64,000 nucleotides of DNA from CAZNPU01 sp964575335 (GTDB lineage Bacteria > Planctomycetota > Phycisphaerae > Phycisphaerales > SM1A02), in assembly GCA_964575335.1 (NCBI GenBank), contig CAZNPU010000002.1:62001-126000 (forward strand). The letters are read 5' to 3'. Made by a program: the position numbers and the translations under genes. Below are positions 43,344-52,094 of this stretch, piece by piece. The notes under the pieces were generated by a model that worked only from the letters and a program-made list of their open reading frames with translations, was not told the origin of the DNA and ran no database searches. Positions within the stretch are counted from its first letter, which is position 1; each line of letters begins with the position of its first letter.

Positions 43344-44599
43344 GCGTCCGGCTCCTGAACTTCGTCGAACTCAAACGATTTTCGCCACATGAAGCGAGGC
43401 CGGCGCAGGCCGATATTGAGCAGCAGGCCGATCATGAGCCACGCCGCCACCAGGCTCGATCCGCCGTAGCTGATAAACGGCAGCGTCATGCCGGTAATAG
43501 GCAACAGGCCAATGGTCATGCCGGTGTTGATCGCCATCTGCGCCATGAGCACCGCGACGATTCCCACCGCCACCAGCCTGCCGAACGGATCCTTGCACAA
43601 CCCTGCGGTCAGCAGCCCGCCAATCAGAAACAGCGCGAACAAGCCCCAGGTCACCAGCGCGCCGAGTAGGCCCCAGCGGCAGCAGATCACAGCGAACACC
43701 ATGTCGTTGTGATCTTCGGGCAGGTGGTTGTAACGGATCAACTCCGCTGCAGCCTCCTTTCCAACGCCGATAAGACCGCCGGCGCCCACCAGCGTCATCG
43801 CACGTGCGCCTTGATAACCGATGTCGTTTTCGTATCGAGGATCGCCTTTGACCTGCGCGATCATCGCGTTGATGCGGTCTTTTTGATGCGGACGCAGAAA
43901 CGGATATGCCGCAGGCGCTGCTGCCAGCCCGATTGCAATGATCAGTACAATATGGCGCATGCGCGCTCCGGCGACGATCACCATGGCGAACAGCGTGGGA
44001 AAAAACAGCAGCGCCGTTCCAAGATCAGGCTCAGCCAGCACAAGCGCCAGCGGAATAAACGTCAATCCAAGCAGCATCAGCAGGCCGGTCAGCGTTCGGT
44101 GATTGCTTCGCGCCCGCAGATACGTCGCCAGCACCAGCACGTAGGTGATCTTGGCGAGTTCAGACGGCTGAAAGTCAGAAATGCCGAGGTTGATCCACCG
44201 CCGCGCGCCGTTGCGCGGCCGCACAATCGCTTCGGGCACGAATGGAATCAGCACAAAAAGCAGCAATCCCAACGCGACGAACATTGCTGGGTAACTCAGC
44301 CGCTCATACGTGCGGTAATGCGGCACAGCGACGACAGCAGCGGCAAGTATGCTCACGAGAAGAAACACCGCTTGCCGCATGGCGTAATCCGGTTCGCCCG
44401 GCCGCGTGACCGTGCCGATCGCCACCACTCCCAGCACGCTCAACCCAAACGACGCCAGCACGCACAGCCAGCCTGCGTTCATCCAGTTGACGCTCGATTT
44501 ATGCAGGGCTTTCGCCTCGGTGCGCAATCCCGAAGGCGTAAACGGCTGCGTGCGCGTTGTCGTCGGCGGCGTTGTGGTGGCGGCGGTGATCTGCGTCAA
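43340..44599 (-). CDS. rodA: Rod shape-determining glycosyltransferase RodA (SEDS family)
   Basis: 419 residues. The start is TTG 44599, overlapping the mrdA stop as TTGA, and set by GGAGGTGA just upstream. About ten membrane helices. SEDS motifs: NGARRWINLGISDFQPSELAKI near residues 130-150, AEPDLGTALLFFPT (the conserved Asp of the polymerase) and LPITGMTLPFISYGGSSLV near the end. RodA polymerises lipid II glycan strands in lateral wall growth with PBP2, encoded just upstream. Three genes, mrdA-rodA-rsmG, are translationally coupled by four-base overlaps. Confidence 0.95.
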   Translation of the reverse strand: MTQITAATTTPPTTTRTQPFTPSGLRTEAKALHKSSVNWMNAGWLCVLASFGLSVLGVVAIGTVTRPGEPDYAMRQAVFLLVSILAAAVVAVPHYRTYERLSYPAMFVALGLLLFVLIPFVPEAIVRPRNGARRWINLGISDFQPSELAKITYVLVLATYLRARSNHRTLTGLLMLLGLTFIPLALVLAEPDLGTALLFFPTLFAMVIVAGARMRHIVLIIAIGLAAAPAAYPFLRPHQKDRINAMIAQVKGDPRYENDIGYQGARAMTLVGAGGLIGVGKEAAAELIRYNHLPEDHNDMVFAVICCRWGLLGALVTWGLFALFLIGGLLTAGLCKDPFGRLVAVGIVAVLMAQMAINTGMTIGLLPITGMTLPFISYGGSSLVAAWLMIGLLLNIGLRRPRFMWRKSFEFDEVQEPDA

Positions 44600-46917
44600 T
44601 CGTCACCTCCATCGTCTTCAGGCTCAACGATTGACTGTCCCCGGCCCGTGGTCACAGGCGAGGCATTCGGATCGCCCGGCAGATACCCTTCGGCCTGCAG
44701 AGCGCGAATGATCTGATTGGCAATCGGACCGGCAGTGCGGCCGCCGGATCCGCCTTTTTCAACAAGCACCGCAATGGCCTGCGTGGGACGTTTGGCGCCT
44801 TTGGGGCCGACTAAACCGACAAACCACGCGTGATCGACTGATACGTCGCTGCCGGGCAGTTTGTATGCCTGCGCGGTGCCGGTTTTTGCCCAGACGGTGA
44901 CGTCCTGCGCATCGATAATGATGTCGCGCGGCGTTCCGGGTTCGTAATTGATGTGGTGGCCGGTGCCGTATTCCTCACCGACCGATTGCCGCAGTCCTTC
45001 CAGCACTGCGTCAACGAGGCGTTTTGAAAGCGGGAAATCCTCGCACCGCCGGGGACGATTGAGCAGCGATTCGTTCATCACCAACGTGGCGTCGCGCACA
45101 ATGCCACCTCGCGCGAGCGTGGCGTAGGCGTTGGCTGCCTGCAGCGGCGTCCATGTGATTTCGCCCTGGCCGATGCCCATGATGACTTCGCTGAACTTGA
45201 GCTGGCCCTTGCGGCGGCGTTCTTCGATCAGTTCATCGCTCGGCACCTGTCCGGCGCTTTCGCCCTGCCAGATGATCGTGCCGTCTTTATCGCGCTGCAG
45301 CAGGCCTGCATGAAGAAGCTGCCCCAAGCCGAAGCGGCGCAGCCAATCCACCTGCCGCTTCATGCCGAGACGATCGCCCATAGTGTAGAAAAAGATGTTG
45401 CACGACCGCGCAAGGGCTTCCTCGGCTTTGAGTGGGCCGTGGCTTCGCATGCCGAAGCGAGACCGGTAGATCCAGCATCGCGCCACGTTCGGATTGTTCT
45501 CGAAATAATGGCCGGTGCAGTTGATGGAAGCGTTGAGATCGTGAACGCCTTCGGTTACCGCTGCAGCAAGCGTAAGCGGTTTGAGAATTGAACCGGGCGG
45601 ATAGACGCCTTCGGATGCGCGATTCACCACCGGCTGATTGGCCTTGCGCTGCTCTTCTGTCATCACCTCGCCCATGGCCATCGTGGGCATGGTCACCATG
45701 GCCAGAATCTCGCCGGTCTCCACCTCCAGCACCACGGCGGCAGCATTCAACGGCGTTCCGACGGGAAGAGCTGTGTTGTTCTGCCACGGCTGCACTTTGG
45801 TCAGGCCGTACTCCGGCGAGAGGATCGCCTGCACGCGGGCCTGCAGAGCGATATCCAGTGTGAGCTGCAGATCGCGTCCGGGCTGCGGTTCGATGCGCAC
45901 CTGTTCGCCGGTATCTTTGCGTTCGCGCACCTGTCCGCGCAGGCCTCGCAGGACATCTTCGAACACGCGCTCAACGCCTCGCGACCCCGCTGCGTCGCCG
46001 GGCCGGTATCCGCCCAGATCGACGACCTCGCGCGTTGCAGGATCGACAAATGGTCGCCGCTGCACATCCTCGGCCCAGATTTCATCGCGCATGCCGCCCA
46101 GAATGTGGTCGGCTACGCCGAACACCGGCACAATCTGCGTTTCATTGCTGCGGATCGGCCGGGGCAGGCTGGCGCGAGACAGCGGCACTTCGGCAGTCAG
46201 CCAGGGATATTCGCGGCGGCGCGAATCCTGCACTTCAAGCATGTCGGGCCAGCGCTCCGCCAGTCGCATGAACGCAAAGGCCACTTCATTGGAAACGCGG
46301 GGCAGAACGACGTGCGGCTGGGTCTGCTCACGAATCGGCTGATATTTGAATTCCGACTCAGCGATGCCGAACTTCTTGTTCTCCGCGCGCCATTGCCGCT
46401 CCCACGATGCAGACGCCTTGGCCAGCACGTCGGCCTTGATCGCGTCCAGCCGTTTCTGAAGCTCTTCATGCGTGAGATTGCCCAGGCGGCGAATCTCAAA
46501 CCAAAGCTGCTCGCACTGGGCTTCCCACTGGCCCTGGCGCTCGCGGATCGCTGCTTCGCGCTGTTCGGGGCTCATGGACAGCCACGTTGAGCGGCCGAGT
46601 TCGCGCCTCGCCTGCGCCACCGCTTTGGCTCGGGGCCAGGCGCCGATGATCACATCGTATTCCACCGCAACGTCGTAGCTGGCGCGGTCCTGCGCCAGCA
46701 CCCGGCCGTGCCGATCGAGAATCCTGCCGCGATAGGTGGGCAAAAAGATGTGCCGCTCCAGCCTCGCTTCAGCAATCGAGCGCCGCTCTGCGCCTTCGAG
46801 CACCGTCAGTCGATACGCCTGCACCGTCAGCGCGACGAATATCACAGCGCACAAGGCCAGGAGCAGCAGCAGGCGGCGGTGAAACATGCTCGGAATGTAC
46901 TTGTGCATCTTCGTCAT
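44596..46917 (-). CDS. mrdA: Penicillin-binding protein 2 (cell elongation transpeptidase)
   Basis: 773 residues from ATG 46917; nearby in-frame ATGs are also possible since no strong ribosome binding site is seen. One N-terminal membrane helix (FHRRLLLLLALCAVIFVALTV), a dimerisation/pedestal domain with an unusual charged insertion at about 70-200, then the transpeptidase domain: catalytic Ser443 in GSILKP, SCN at 505-507 and KTG at 678-680. This makes it about 140 residues longer than E. coli PBP2, mostly in the pedestal. It cross-links peptidoglycan with RodA, encoded directly after it. Confidence 0.94.
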   Translation of the reverse strand: MTKMHKYIPSMFHRRLLLLLALCAVIFVALTVQAYRLTVLEGAERRSIAEARLERHIFLPTYRGRILDRHGRVLAQDRASYDVAVEYDVIIGAWPRAKAVAQARRELGRSTWLSMSPEQREAAIRERQGQWEAQCEQLWFEIRRLGNLTHEELQKRLDAIKADVLAKASASWERQWRAENKKFGIAESEFKYQPIREQTQPHVVLPRVSNEVAFAFMRLAERWPDMLEVQDSRRREYPWLTAEVPLSRASLPRPIRSNETQIVPVFGVADHILGGMRDEIWAEDVQRRPFVDPATREVVDLGGYRPGDAAGSRGVERVFEDVLRGLRGQVRERKDTGEQVRIEPQPGRDLQLTLDIALQARVQAILSPEYGLTKVQPWQNNTALPVGTPLNAAAVVLEVETGEILAMVTMPTMAMGEVMTEEQRKANQPVVNRASEGVYPPGSILKPLTLAAAVTEGVHDLNASINCTGHYFENNPNVARCWIYRSRFGMRSHGPLKAEEALARSCNIFFYTMGDRLGMKRQVDWLRRFGLGQLLHAGLLQRDKDGTIIWQGESAGQVPSDELIEERRRKGQLKFSEVIMGIGQGEITWTPLQAANAYATLARGGIVRDATLVMNESLLNRPRRCEDFPLSKRLVDAVLEGLRQSVGEEYGTGHHINYEPGTPRDIIIDAQDVTVWAKTGTAQAYKLPGSDVSVDHAWFVGLVGPKGAKRPTQAIAVLVEKGGSGGRTAGPIANQIIRALQAEGYLPGDPNASPVTTGRGQSIVEPEDDGGDD

Positions 46918-47220
46918 GGGCGGAGAACCCGGCGTCAGGCGCTGCAGCTATATCATCCGCATTCATACCATCGACCGAAGCCCCCCACGAATTGCAATCA
47001 GTGTACGTCCTTTCTCCCGCAGCGATCGCCTGCGGAGGCATTGAGTTGCCCATCAGCTGGCCTCAGGCAGGTGCGATTTCCGCCACATCCTCTCTCTGCA
47101 CGTGCAGAAGCGCGTGGGGACGCTGTGATCGCTCAGGCGGTTGCTCCTGACGTCTCAGTGATTCGGGCAAACCGAACTACTGGACTACTGGCGATTGGTG
47201 ACCTGTCACGCTGGCCGACG
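46918..47220. other. Intergenic region between mrdA and ychF
   Basis: 303 bases. It should hold the promoter of the mrdA-rodA-rsmG operon (reverse), but no clear element is visible. No mreBCD genes lie upstream. No coding frame with support. Confidence 0.4.
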
Positions 47221-48312
47221 TTACACGTTGAACAGGAAGTGCACCACGTCGCCATCCTGCATGCGGTAGGCTTTGCCTTCGCTTCGAAGTTTGCCTGCCT
47301 CGCGGATGGCTTTTTCGGTTTTGTATTTCACCAGATCATCAACGTGATAGCACTCAGCTCGAATAAAGCCGCGTTCGATGTCGGAGTGGATGCTGCCTGC
47401 CGCTTCCGGCGCCGTTGCGCCGATGCGGATGGGCCAGGCGCGCACTTCCTTTTCCCCAGCGGTGTAGAACGACGCCAAGCCAAGCAGCGTGTTTGCTGCG
47501 CGCGCCAGAGGGCCGATGGCCGGTTCGGTCAGCCCCATTGATTTGAGCATTTCCTCTCGATCGGCTTCTTCCAGCTCAGCCAGTTCGGCTTCGAGTTTGG
47601 CGCACACCGCTACTGCCTCGCCGCCAGCTGACTGCGCGTGACGAAACACCGCCTGCGCGTGCGTCGATTCGCCCGCCAGATCGTCTTCCGCCACGTTGGC
47701 CACATAGAGCACGGGCTTGGCGGTGATCATGCCGTAACTGCGCAGAATGGCTCGCTCCGCATCGGTCCACGTTGCTGAGCGAATGGGCTGGCCCTCGCTG
47801 AGCATGGATTGCACCTTCTCCAGCACCGCCACGCGGGCTTTAGCGTCGGCATCGCCAGACCGCGCGGTGCGGGCGGCTTTGTCGAGTGCAGACTCAGCGA
47901 CCTGCAGGTCGGCCAGCGCGAGTTCGGTGTCCATCGTGTCGATGTCGCGTACAGGGTTGATGTTCTGCGAGCCGCTGCCATCATCGAAGCATCGCACGAC
48001 GTGCAGCACCGCATCGACCTGCCGCACATGCGCAAGAAAGGCGTTGAGTTTTGCTGCGCCGCCGCTGGCTGCACCAGGCGCGACGCCGGGGATATCCACG
48101 AACTGAATCGTGGCGTGGACGATCTTTTTGGTGGGGATATACGAGGCGATCACCTCGAGGCGCGGATCGGGAATCTTCGCCACGCCCACGTTGGGTTTCA
48201 GCCCTGCTCCACCCCCGCCGCCGGAGGCAAATCCGCTCGCCTGGCTGCCGGTGAGAGCGTTGAACAAAGTTGTTTTGCCCGATCCGGGCAGGCCGACAAT
48301 CCCGCATTCCAT
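47221..48312 (-). CDS. ychF: Redox-regulated ATPase YchF (Obg family)
   Basis: 363 residues from ATG 48312 (MECGIVGLPGSGKTTLFNALTG); the frame extends 34 codons further without similarity. P-loop GLPGSGKTT, VDIPGVAPGAA (G3), then YVANVAED in the place of NKXD, the change that makes YchF prefer ATP. The C-terminal TGS domain ends with EGKAYRMQDGDVVHFLFNV, which is diagnostic. A ribosome- and stress-associated ATPase. Stands as its own unit beside aat. Confidence 0.95.
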   Translation of the reverse strand: MECGIVGLPGSGKTTLFNALTGSQASGFASGGGGGAGLKPNVGVAKIPDPRLEVIASYIPTKKIVHATIQFVDIPGVAPGAASGGAAKLNAFLAHVRQVDAVLHVVRCFDDGSGSQNINPVRDIDTMDTELALADLQVAESALDKAARTARSGDADAKARVAVLEKVQSMLSEGQPIRSATWTDAERAILRSYGMITAKPVLYVANVAEDDLAGESTHAQAVFRHAQSAGGEAVAVCAKLEAELAELEEADREEMLKSMGLTEPAIGPLARAANTLLGLASFYTAGEKEVRAWPIRIGATAPEAAGSIHSDIERGFIRAECYHVDDLVKYKTEKAIREAGKLRSEGKAYRMQDGDVVHFLFNV

Positions 48313-48452
48313 AGTGGTCGATCTCGCTTGCACAAAGTGAAAGTTGCAGATCGTAGCGGACAAGCGGATCGATTTCACGCCGCTCGAATCAGCTTCGAGC
48401 CAGCGTTCGCGCATCGGCCTGCATTATTTCGCTAAAGCTGGCGCGCAGGTCG

Positions 48453-49166
48453 TCACACCCACGCTGCGGGGCGCTTCACCGCCTCATCCAGGGTTGCCAG
48501 GTATTCATTCGCTGGGATCTCGATGCAGCCGAACTGGTCCAGATGTTCGTTCCAGAACTGCGTATCCAGCAGGAGAAAGTTGCGTTCCTGCAGTCGGCGC
48601 ACCAGATGCACGAGGCACACCTTGGACGAGTTGCTGCCGCCGCGCTCAGGTCGGCTGAACATCGATTCACCGAAAAACGCGCTGCCGAGATGGACGCCAT
48701 ACAGCCCGCCGACCAGCGTGCCGTCCAGCCAGGCTTCGACGCTGTGGGCATAGCCGCGTTTGTGCAATTCGACATAAGCGAGAATCAGCGATTCGTTGAG
48801 CCAGCTCAGGTTCGTGCGGCTGCGCGGCCCGGCGCACTGGCGTATCACCTGTTCGAAGGCGGTATCGGTGCGGATGTCAAATCGCCCTTTGCGCACTTCA
48901 CGGGCGAGATTCTTCGACACGTGAAACGCATCAGGCGGCTGCAGCGGAATGATGCCGCGCGGATCGGGACAGTACCACTCGATGCGCTGCGTGTACGAAT
49001 CGCACATCGGAAACAGCCCGTGCGCGTAGGCCCACAACAGCAGCGAGACATTCGGCCGCTGCGGGTCGGCGTCCATCGGCGGGTCGTCGGCGAGAAAATT
49101 GTAATCCTCGCTGGCTGCTGGATTTGGATGAGCGTGTTCGCGGGGCATGCCACAATCAACATTCAC
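48453..49166 (-). CDS. aat: Leucyl/phenylalanyl-tRNA-protein transferase
   Basis: 237 residues from ATG 49166; ATG 49148 is an equally plausible start. Signature stretches: LLWAYAHGLFPMCD, EWYCPDPRGIIPL, SWLNESLILAYVELHKRGYAHSVEAWLDGTLVGGLYGVHLGSAFFGESMFS and DTQFWNEHLDQFGCIEIP. Aat adds Leu or Phe to proteins with N-terminal Arg/Lys, marking them for ClpS/ClpAP degradation (N-end rule). clpS and clpA, sometimes adjacent, are not in the window. Divergent from the lamin-tail gene, whose promoter overlaps the start of aat. Confidence 0.94.
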   Translation of the reverse strand: MNVDCGMPREHAHPNPAASEDYNFLADDPPMDADPQRPNVSLLLWAYAHGLFPMCDSYTQRIEWYCPDPRGIIPLQPPDAFHVSKNLAREVRKGRFDIRTDTAFEQVIRQCAGPRSRTNLSWLNESLILAYVELHKRGYAHSVEAWLDGTLVGGLYGVHLGSAFFGESMFSRPERGGSNSSKVCLVHLVRRLQERNFLLLDTQFWNEHLDQFGCIEIPANEYLATLDEAVKRPAAWV

Positions 49167-49190
49167 AACCCAATTGCATTGCTGTAGAGT
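49162..49190 (+). promoter_or_regulatory. Sigma-70 type promoter of the lamin-tail protein gene
   Basis: TTCACA at 49162-49167 and TAGAGT at 49185-49190 with a 17-base spacer. Transcription would start near 49197, before the CGGAGGGG ribosome binding site at 49206-49213. The -35 is one base off consensus and the -10 two off. Confidence 0.45.
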
Positions 49191-49218
49191 ATGCCTGCAT
49201 ACCTTCGGAGGGGCTCAC

Positions 49219-50013
49219 ATGCGCCTGTTCTTTTTACCGGTTGCGGTCAGCACGCTGCTGACATCCACGGCTGCCCTCGCCCAGCCGCGCGTGATCATCA
49301 CCGAGATCATGTACAACCCCAATTCCAACGAGCAGCGAGGCGAAACCGAATGGGTTGAAATCGCCAACGTAGGCTCTGAATCCATCGCAATCAACAACTG
49401 GCGGCTGGATGACGAAGATCAAGCCGATTGGGGCAAATTCAGCTGTATGCTTGCGCCAGGCGACGTGGCGGTGCTCATCAATGGCGATGCAGTGACCGAA
49501 GAACAGTTCCGCGCAGCATGGGACGTGCCGACGGGCGATTCAGAGCCTGCGCACGATGCGTCAGAAGCGCGACGATATCTGGTGATTCCGGTTTCATGGG
49601 GCGGACTCGCCAACTCCCCTTCCAGCGAGAACGAAATCCTCCGCCTGCGCGATGAGAATGACGCCATTGTCTGCGAGGTCAACTTTGACGACGCCAACGA
49701 CTGGCCGTCGTTTCGCGCCGGCGATGGGCCGAGCATTTACCTGCTCGATCTGACCGCAACTGATCTCAACCGCGGCAATCTGTGGGCGCGATCCGAAGCA
49801 GGCAAAGCCGGCGCACGCAACAATGTCAAAACCGACATCTTCAACGGCGTTGACATCGGCTCTCCCGGTTATGTGCCCGGACTGACAGCGCAAGGCGTAG
49901 TTGCTGCTGCCCAATCTGATGGCAAAACGCCGCAGCCCGAACCATCTGCGCAAACGCAATCGCCCCCAGCCGCTGCCGACGATGACGCCCGCAATGACGT
50001 TATCGACTACTGA
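49219..50013 (+). CDS. Secreted lamin-tail-domain protein
   Basis: 264 residues from ATG 49219, placed by CGGAGGGG. Signal peptide MRLFFLPVAVSTLLTSTAALA, cleaved near QPR. The mature part opens with RVIITEIMYNPNSNEQRGETEWVEIANVGSESIAINNWRLDDED, the classic lamin-tail domain (PF00932), a beta-sandwich found in secreted bacterial proteins that often accompany nucleases or CotH-like proteins. Here it is alone, followed by a Pro/Gln/Ala-rich acidic tail. Function unknown; likely binding or adhesion outside the cell. Confidence 0.85.
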   Translation: MRLFFLPVAVSTLLTSTAALAQPRVIITEIMYNPNSNEQRGETEWVEIANVGSESIAINNWRLDDEDQADWGKFSCMLAPGDVAVLINGDAVTEEQFRAAWDVPTGDSEPAHDASEARRYLVIPVSWGGLANSPSSENEILRLRDENDAIVCEVNFDDANDWPSFRAGDGPSIYLLDLTATDLNRGNLWARSEAGKAGARNNVKTDIFNGVDIGSPGYVPGLTAQGVVAAAQSDGKTPQPEPSAQTQSPPAAADDDARNDVIDY

Positions 50014-50168
50014 CAAACGCCGGCACGCAACATATCAGCAGATCACCAGCGATTCTCAGCTTCACGTTCTGGGCATCGGGTGATCCAGATCTGCGGTTCT
50101 CCGGACGACGGGTTCAATGTGCAGCCGCTTTGCGTTATGCTGCCCCGATCCAAAGGAGACTGCATGCA

Positions 50169-51125
50169 ATGAAATACCGCCGACTCGGCATGTGGGGCGT
50201 CAAACTTTCAGAAGTAGGATTGGGTTCGTGGCTGGTTTTCAATCAGGGCGATCAGGAGCTTGCTGACACGCTGCACCGAACCGCCTATGAGCAGGGCATC
50301 AACTTCTTTGATACAGCCAATGCGTACGGCCGGGGGCTGACCGAGGTGTTGGTCGGCAAGGCGCTCAAGCCGTTCCGCCGCGACACATTCGTGCTGGCCA
50401 CCAAGGCCTACTGGCCGTTTGATCCCGATTGGCCGTTTCCTGGCGCCAACGATCGCGGTTTAAGCCGCAAGCATCTGTTTGAGCAGTGCCACGCATCGCT
50501 TCGCCGGCTTGATGTTGAATACATTGATCTTTATCAGTGCCATCGCTTCGATGAGGAAACGCCGCTGATTGAAACCTGCCGCGCGATGAACGATCTGATC
50601 AACGCGGGCAAGGTGCTGTACTGGGGTGTGAGCGAATGGACAGCGGAGCAGATTTTGGAAGCGGTGGCGATTTGCGATGAGCACGGCTGGCATCGTCCGG
50701 TAAGCAATCAGCCGCTGTACAACATGCTCGAGCGCCACTGGGAGGCGGATGTGTTTCCCACCTGCAAGCGCCTGGGCATGGGGATCGTGAACTTTTCGCC
50801 GCTGGCGGAAGGTCTGCTCACCGGCAAGTACAACACCGGCATCCCGCCGGGCACGCGCGCTGCGGATGAGAAAACCGGCCAGTTCATCAAGCCGCGGCTG
50901 ACCGAAGCCAATCTCGCAATCATCCGCAAGCTCGGCACGTTAGCTGAGGGCATGGGCATCTCGCTGGCGCAGCTTGCGCTGGCGTGGTGTCTGCGGCGGT
51001 CGGAGCTGACCAGCGTGATCATCGGCGCAACCAAACCGCAGCAGATCATCGAGAACGCCAGGGCCAGCGAGGTCAAGCTCGATGATGAAGTGCTGGAGCG
51101 CGTCAACGTGATCCTCGGCGGATAA
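50169..51125 (+). CDS. Aldo/keto reductase (Kv-beta-like)
   Basis: 318 residues from ATG 50169, with AAAGGAG ten bases upstream. TIM-barrel AKR with the catalytic set in FFDTANAYGRG (Asp and Tyr), the Lys of LATKAYW and His in LYQCHRFDEETP. The cofactor part includes GLLTGKYNTGIPPGTRA and VIIGATKPQQIIENARA. The DTANAYG and LTGKY motifs resemble voltage-gated potassium channel beta subunits and YghZ-type reductases. NADPH-dependent; substrate unknown. No clear operon partner. Confidence 0.9.
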   Translation: MKYRRLGMWGVKLSEVGLGSWLVFNQGDQELADTLHRTAYEQGINFFDTANAYGRGLTEVLVGKALKPFRRDTFVLATKAYWPFDPDWPFPGANDRGLSRKHLFEQCHASLRRLDVEYIDLYQCHRFDEETPLIETCRAMNDLINAGKVLYWGVSEWTAEQILEAVAICDEHGWHRPVSNQPLYNMLERHWEADVFPTCKRLGMGIVNFSPLAEGLLTGKYNTGIPPGTRAADEKTGQFIKPRLTEANLAIIRKLGTLAEGMGISLAQLALAWCLRRSELTSVIIGATKPQQIIENARASEVKLDDEVLERVNVILGG

Positions 51126-51182
51126 GCACGCGCAATACATACATATGAGATGTGTGGCGCTTGGCGCATCATGGCGTGACGA

Positions 51183-51710
51183 TCACTCGTCAAAATCGTC
51201 AGCCTGAGCGGGTTTCCAGCCCTGCGCCTTTTTCTCGCGCAGCACCGCATCAATTCTTCGAGCCACTGCGCTGATGGCTGCCCCCGGCTCTCGCGTGCGG
51301 TTTCGCGCTGCTGTTTGATTGCTGGCATTGCGATCACCATCACCTGTCGGATACAGCGAGCGGCTTTCCCGCAGCAGTTGCTCCACCACTTTGCACTGGG
51401 ATTTGGCGCTTATCCGTGCCGTCACCCACCCGGAAGGCGCGAGCGTGCGAAACGAGTGACGCTCGATCCAGATGTATTGCTCGACCACCGCGTCCGCTCG
51501 AGACTTTTCGAGCTTGAAATCAACGCCGACTGCATCGCCCGACTTGGTCAGCCAGACATGCGCCAGCAGCCGGGGTTTTTTCATGTTCCCACCGGGTCCG
51601 GGCAGCTTGTACGCCCGGCCGCCCCACTGCACGGTTGAAAATACGCCCGGCAGCGCGTTGAGCGTCCGGCTGATGGATGCCTGAATGTCGGCGATATTCG
51701 ACCTGGCCAT
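51183..51710 (-). CDS. MmcQ/YjbR-like protein (DUF419)
   Basis: 175 residues if ATG 51710 (MARSNIADIQ) is used; the frame extends to 51815 and no ribosome binding site decides. The part FSTVQWGGRAYKLPG...LLAHVWLTKSGDAVGVDFKLEKSRADAVVEQY...TLAPSGWVTARISAKSQCKVVEQLLRESRSLY follows the double-wing layout of MmcQ/YjbR proteins. That fold is found in small proteins of unknown role, some of them DNA-binding. The C-terminus is a charged extension (AAISAVARRIDAVLREKK). Confidence 0.72.
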   Translation of the reverse strand: MARSNIADIQASISRTLNALPGVFSTVQWGGRAYKLPGPGGNMKKPRLLAHVWLTKSGDAVGVDFKLEKSRADAVVEQYIWIERHSFRTLAPSGWVTARISAKSQCKVVEQLLRESRSLYPTGDGDRNASNQTAARNRTREPGAAISAVARRIDAVLREKKAQGWKPAQADDFDE

Positions 51711-52094
51711 GATCATCATGGTAGTGGCCTGCCTCCGCTCGATATACGCAATCGCCCGGGATGAGGTGAGTTGAGCCGAGTTGAGCAATGGATCGCCTCG
51801 CGGAGCGTTCATCATGGCGTCTCGGTTTCAGGCGTTGAGGTGGTGCATGAATGCATGCAGCAGCAGAAAATCAGCGAATCGGTGCAGAAAAACCGATTTG
51901 CTTTGCTGCATTGATTCACTTCAGCTCAGCGCATCAACGCAGTTCTTCGAGACCTGCCTGTTTTTGCCCATGCCGATCCTTGTGGCAAAAACCGCTGCGC
52001 GTCTTGCAGGATTGGCGCAACCGCGTCACTATTGACGGCAATGAGGCCGGCAGGACGCCGCTGCGTCAGCATCAAGTCTTTCTGTGAATGAGTT
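51711..52094. other. Intergenic region upstream of repeat protein
   Basis: 384 bases between divergent genes. Short frames here show no family similarity, and no promoter is clear enough to name. Confidence 0.4.

Noticed and set aside
46708..47541. 277-codon plus-strand frame between mrdA and ychF
   Set aside because: Overlaps the 5' end of mrdA and the 3' end of ychF in antisense; composition is not protein-like.
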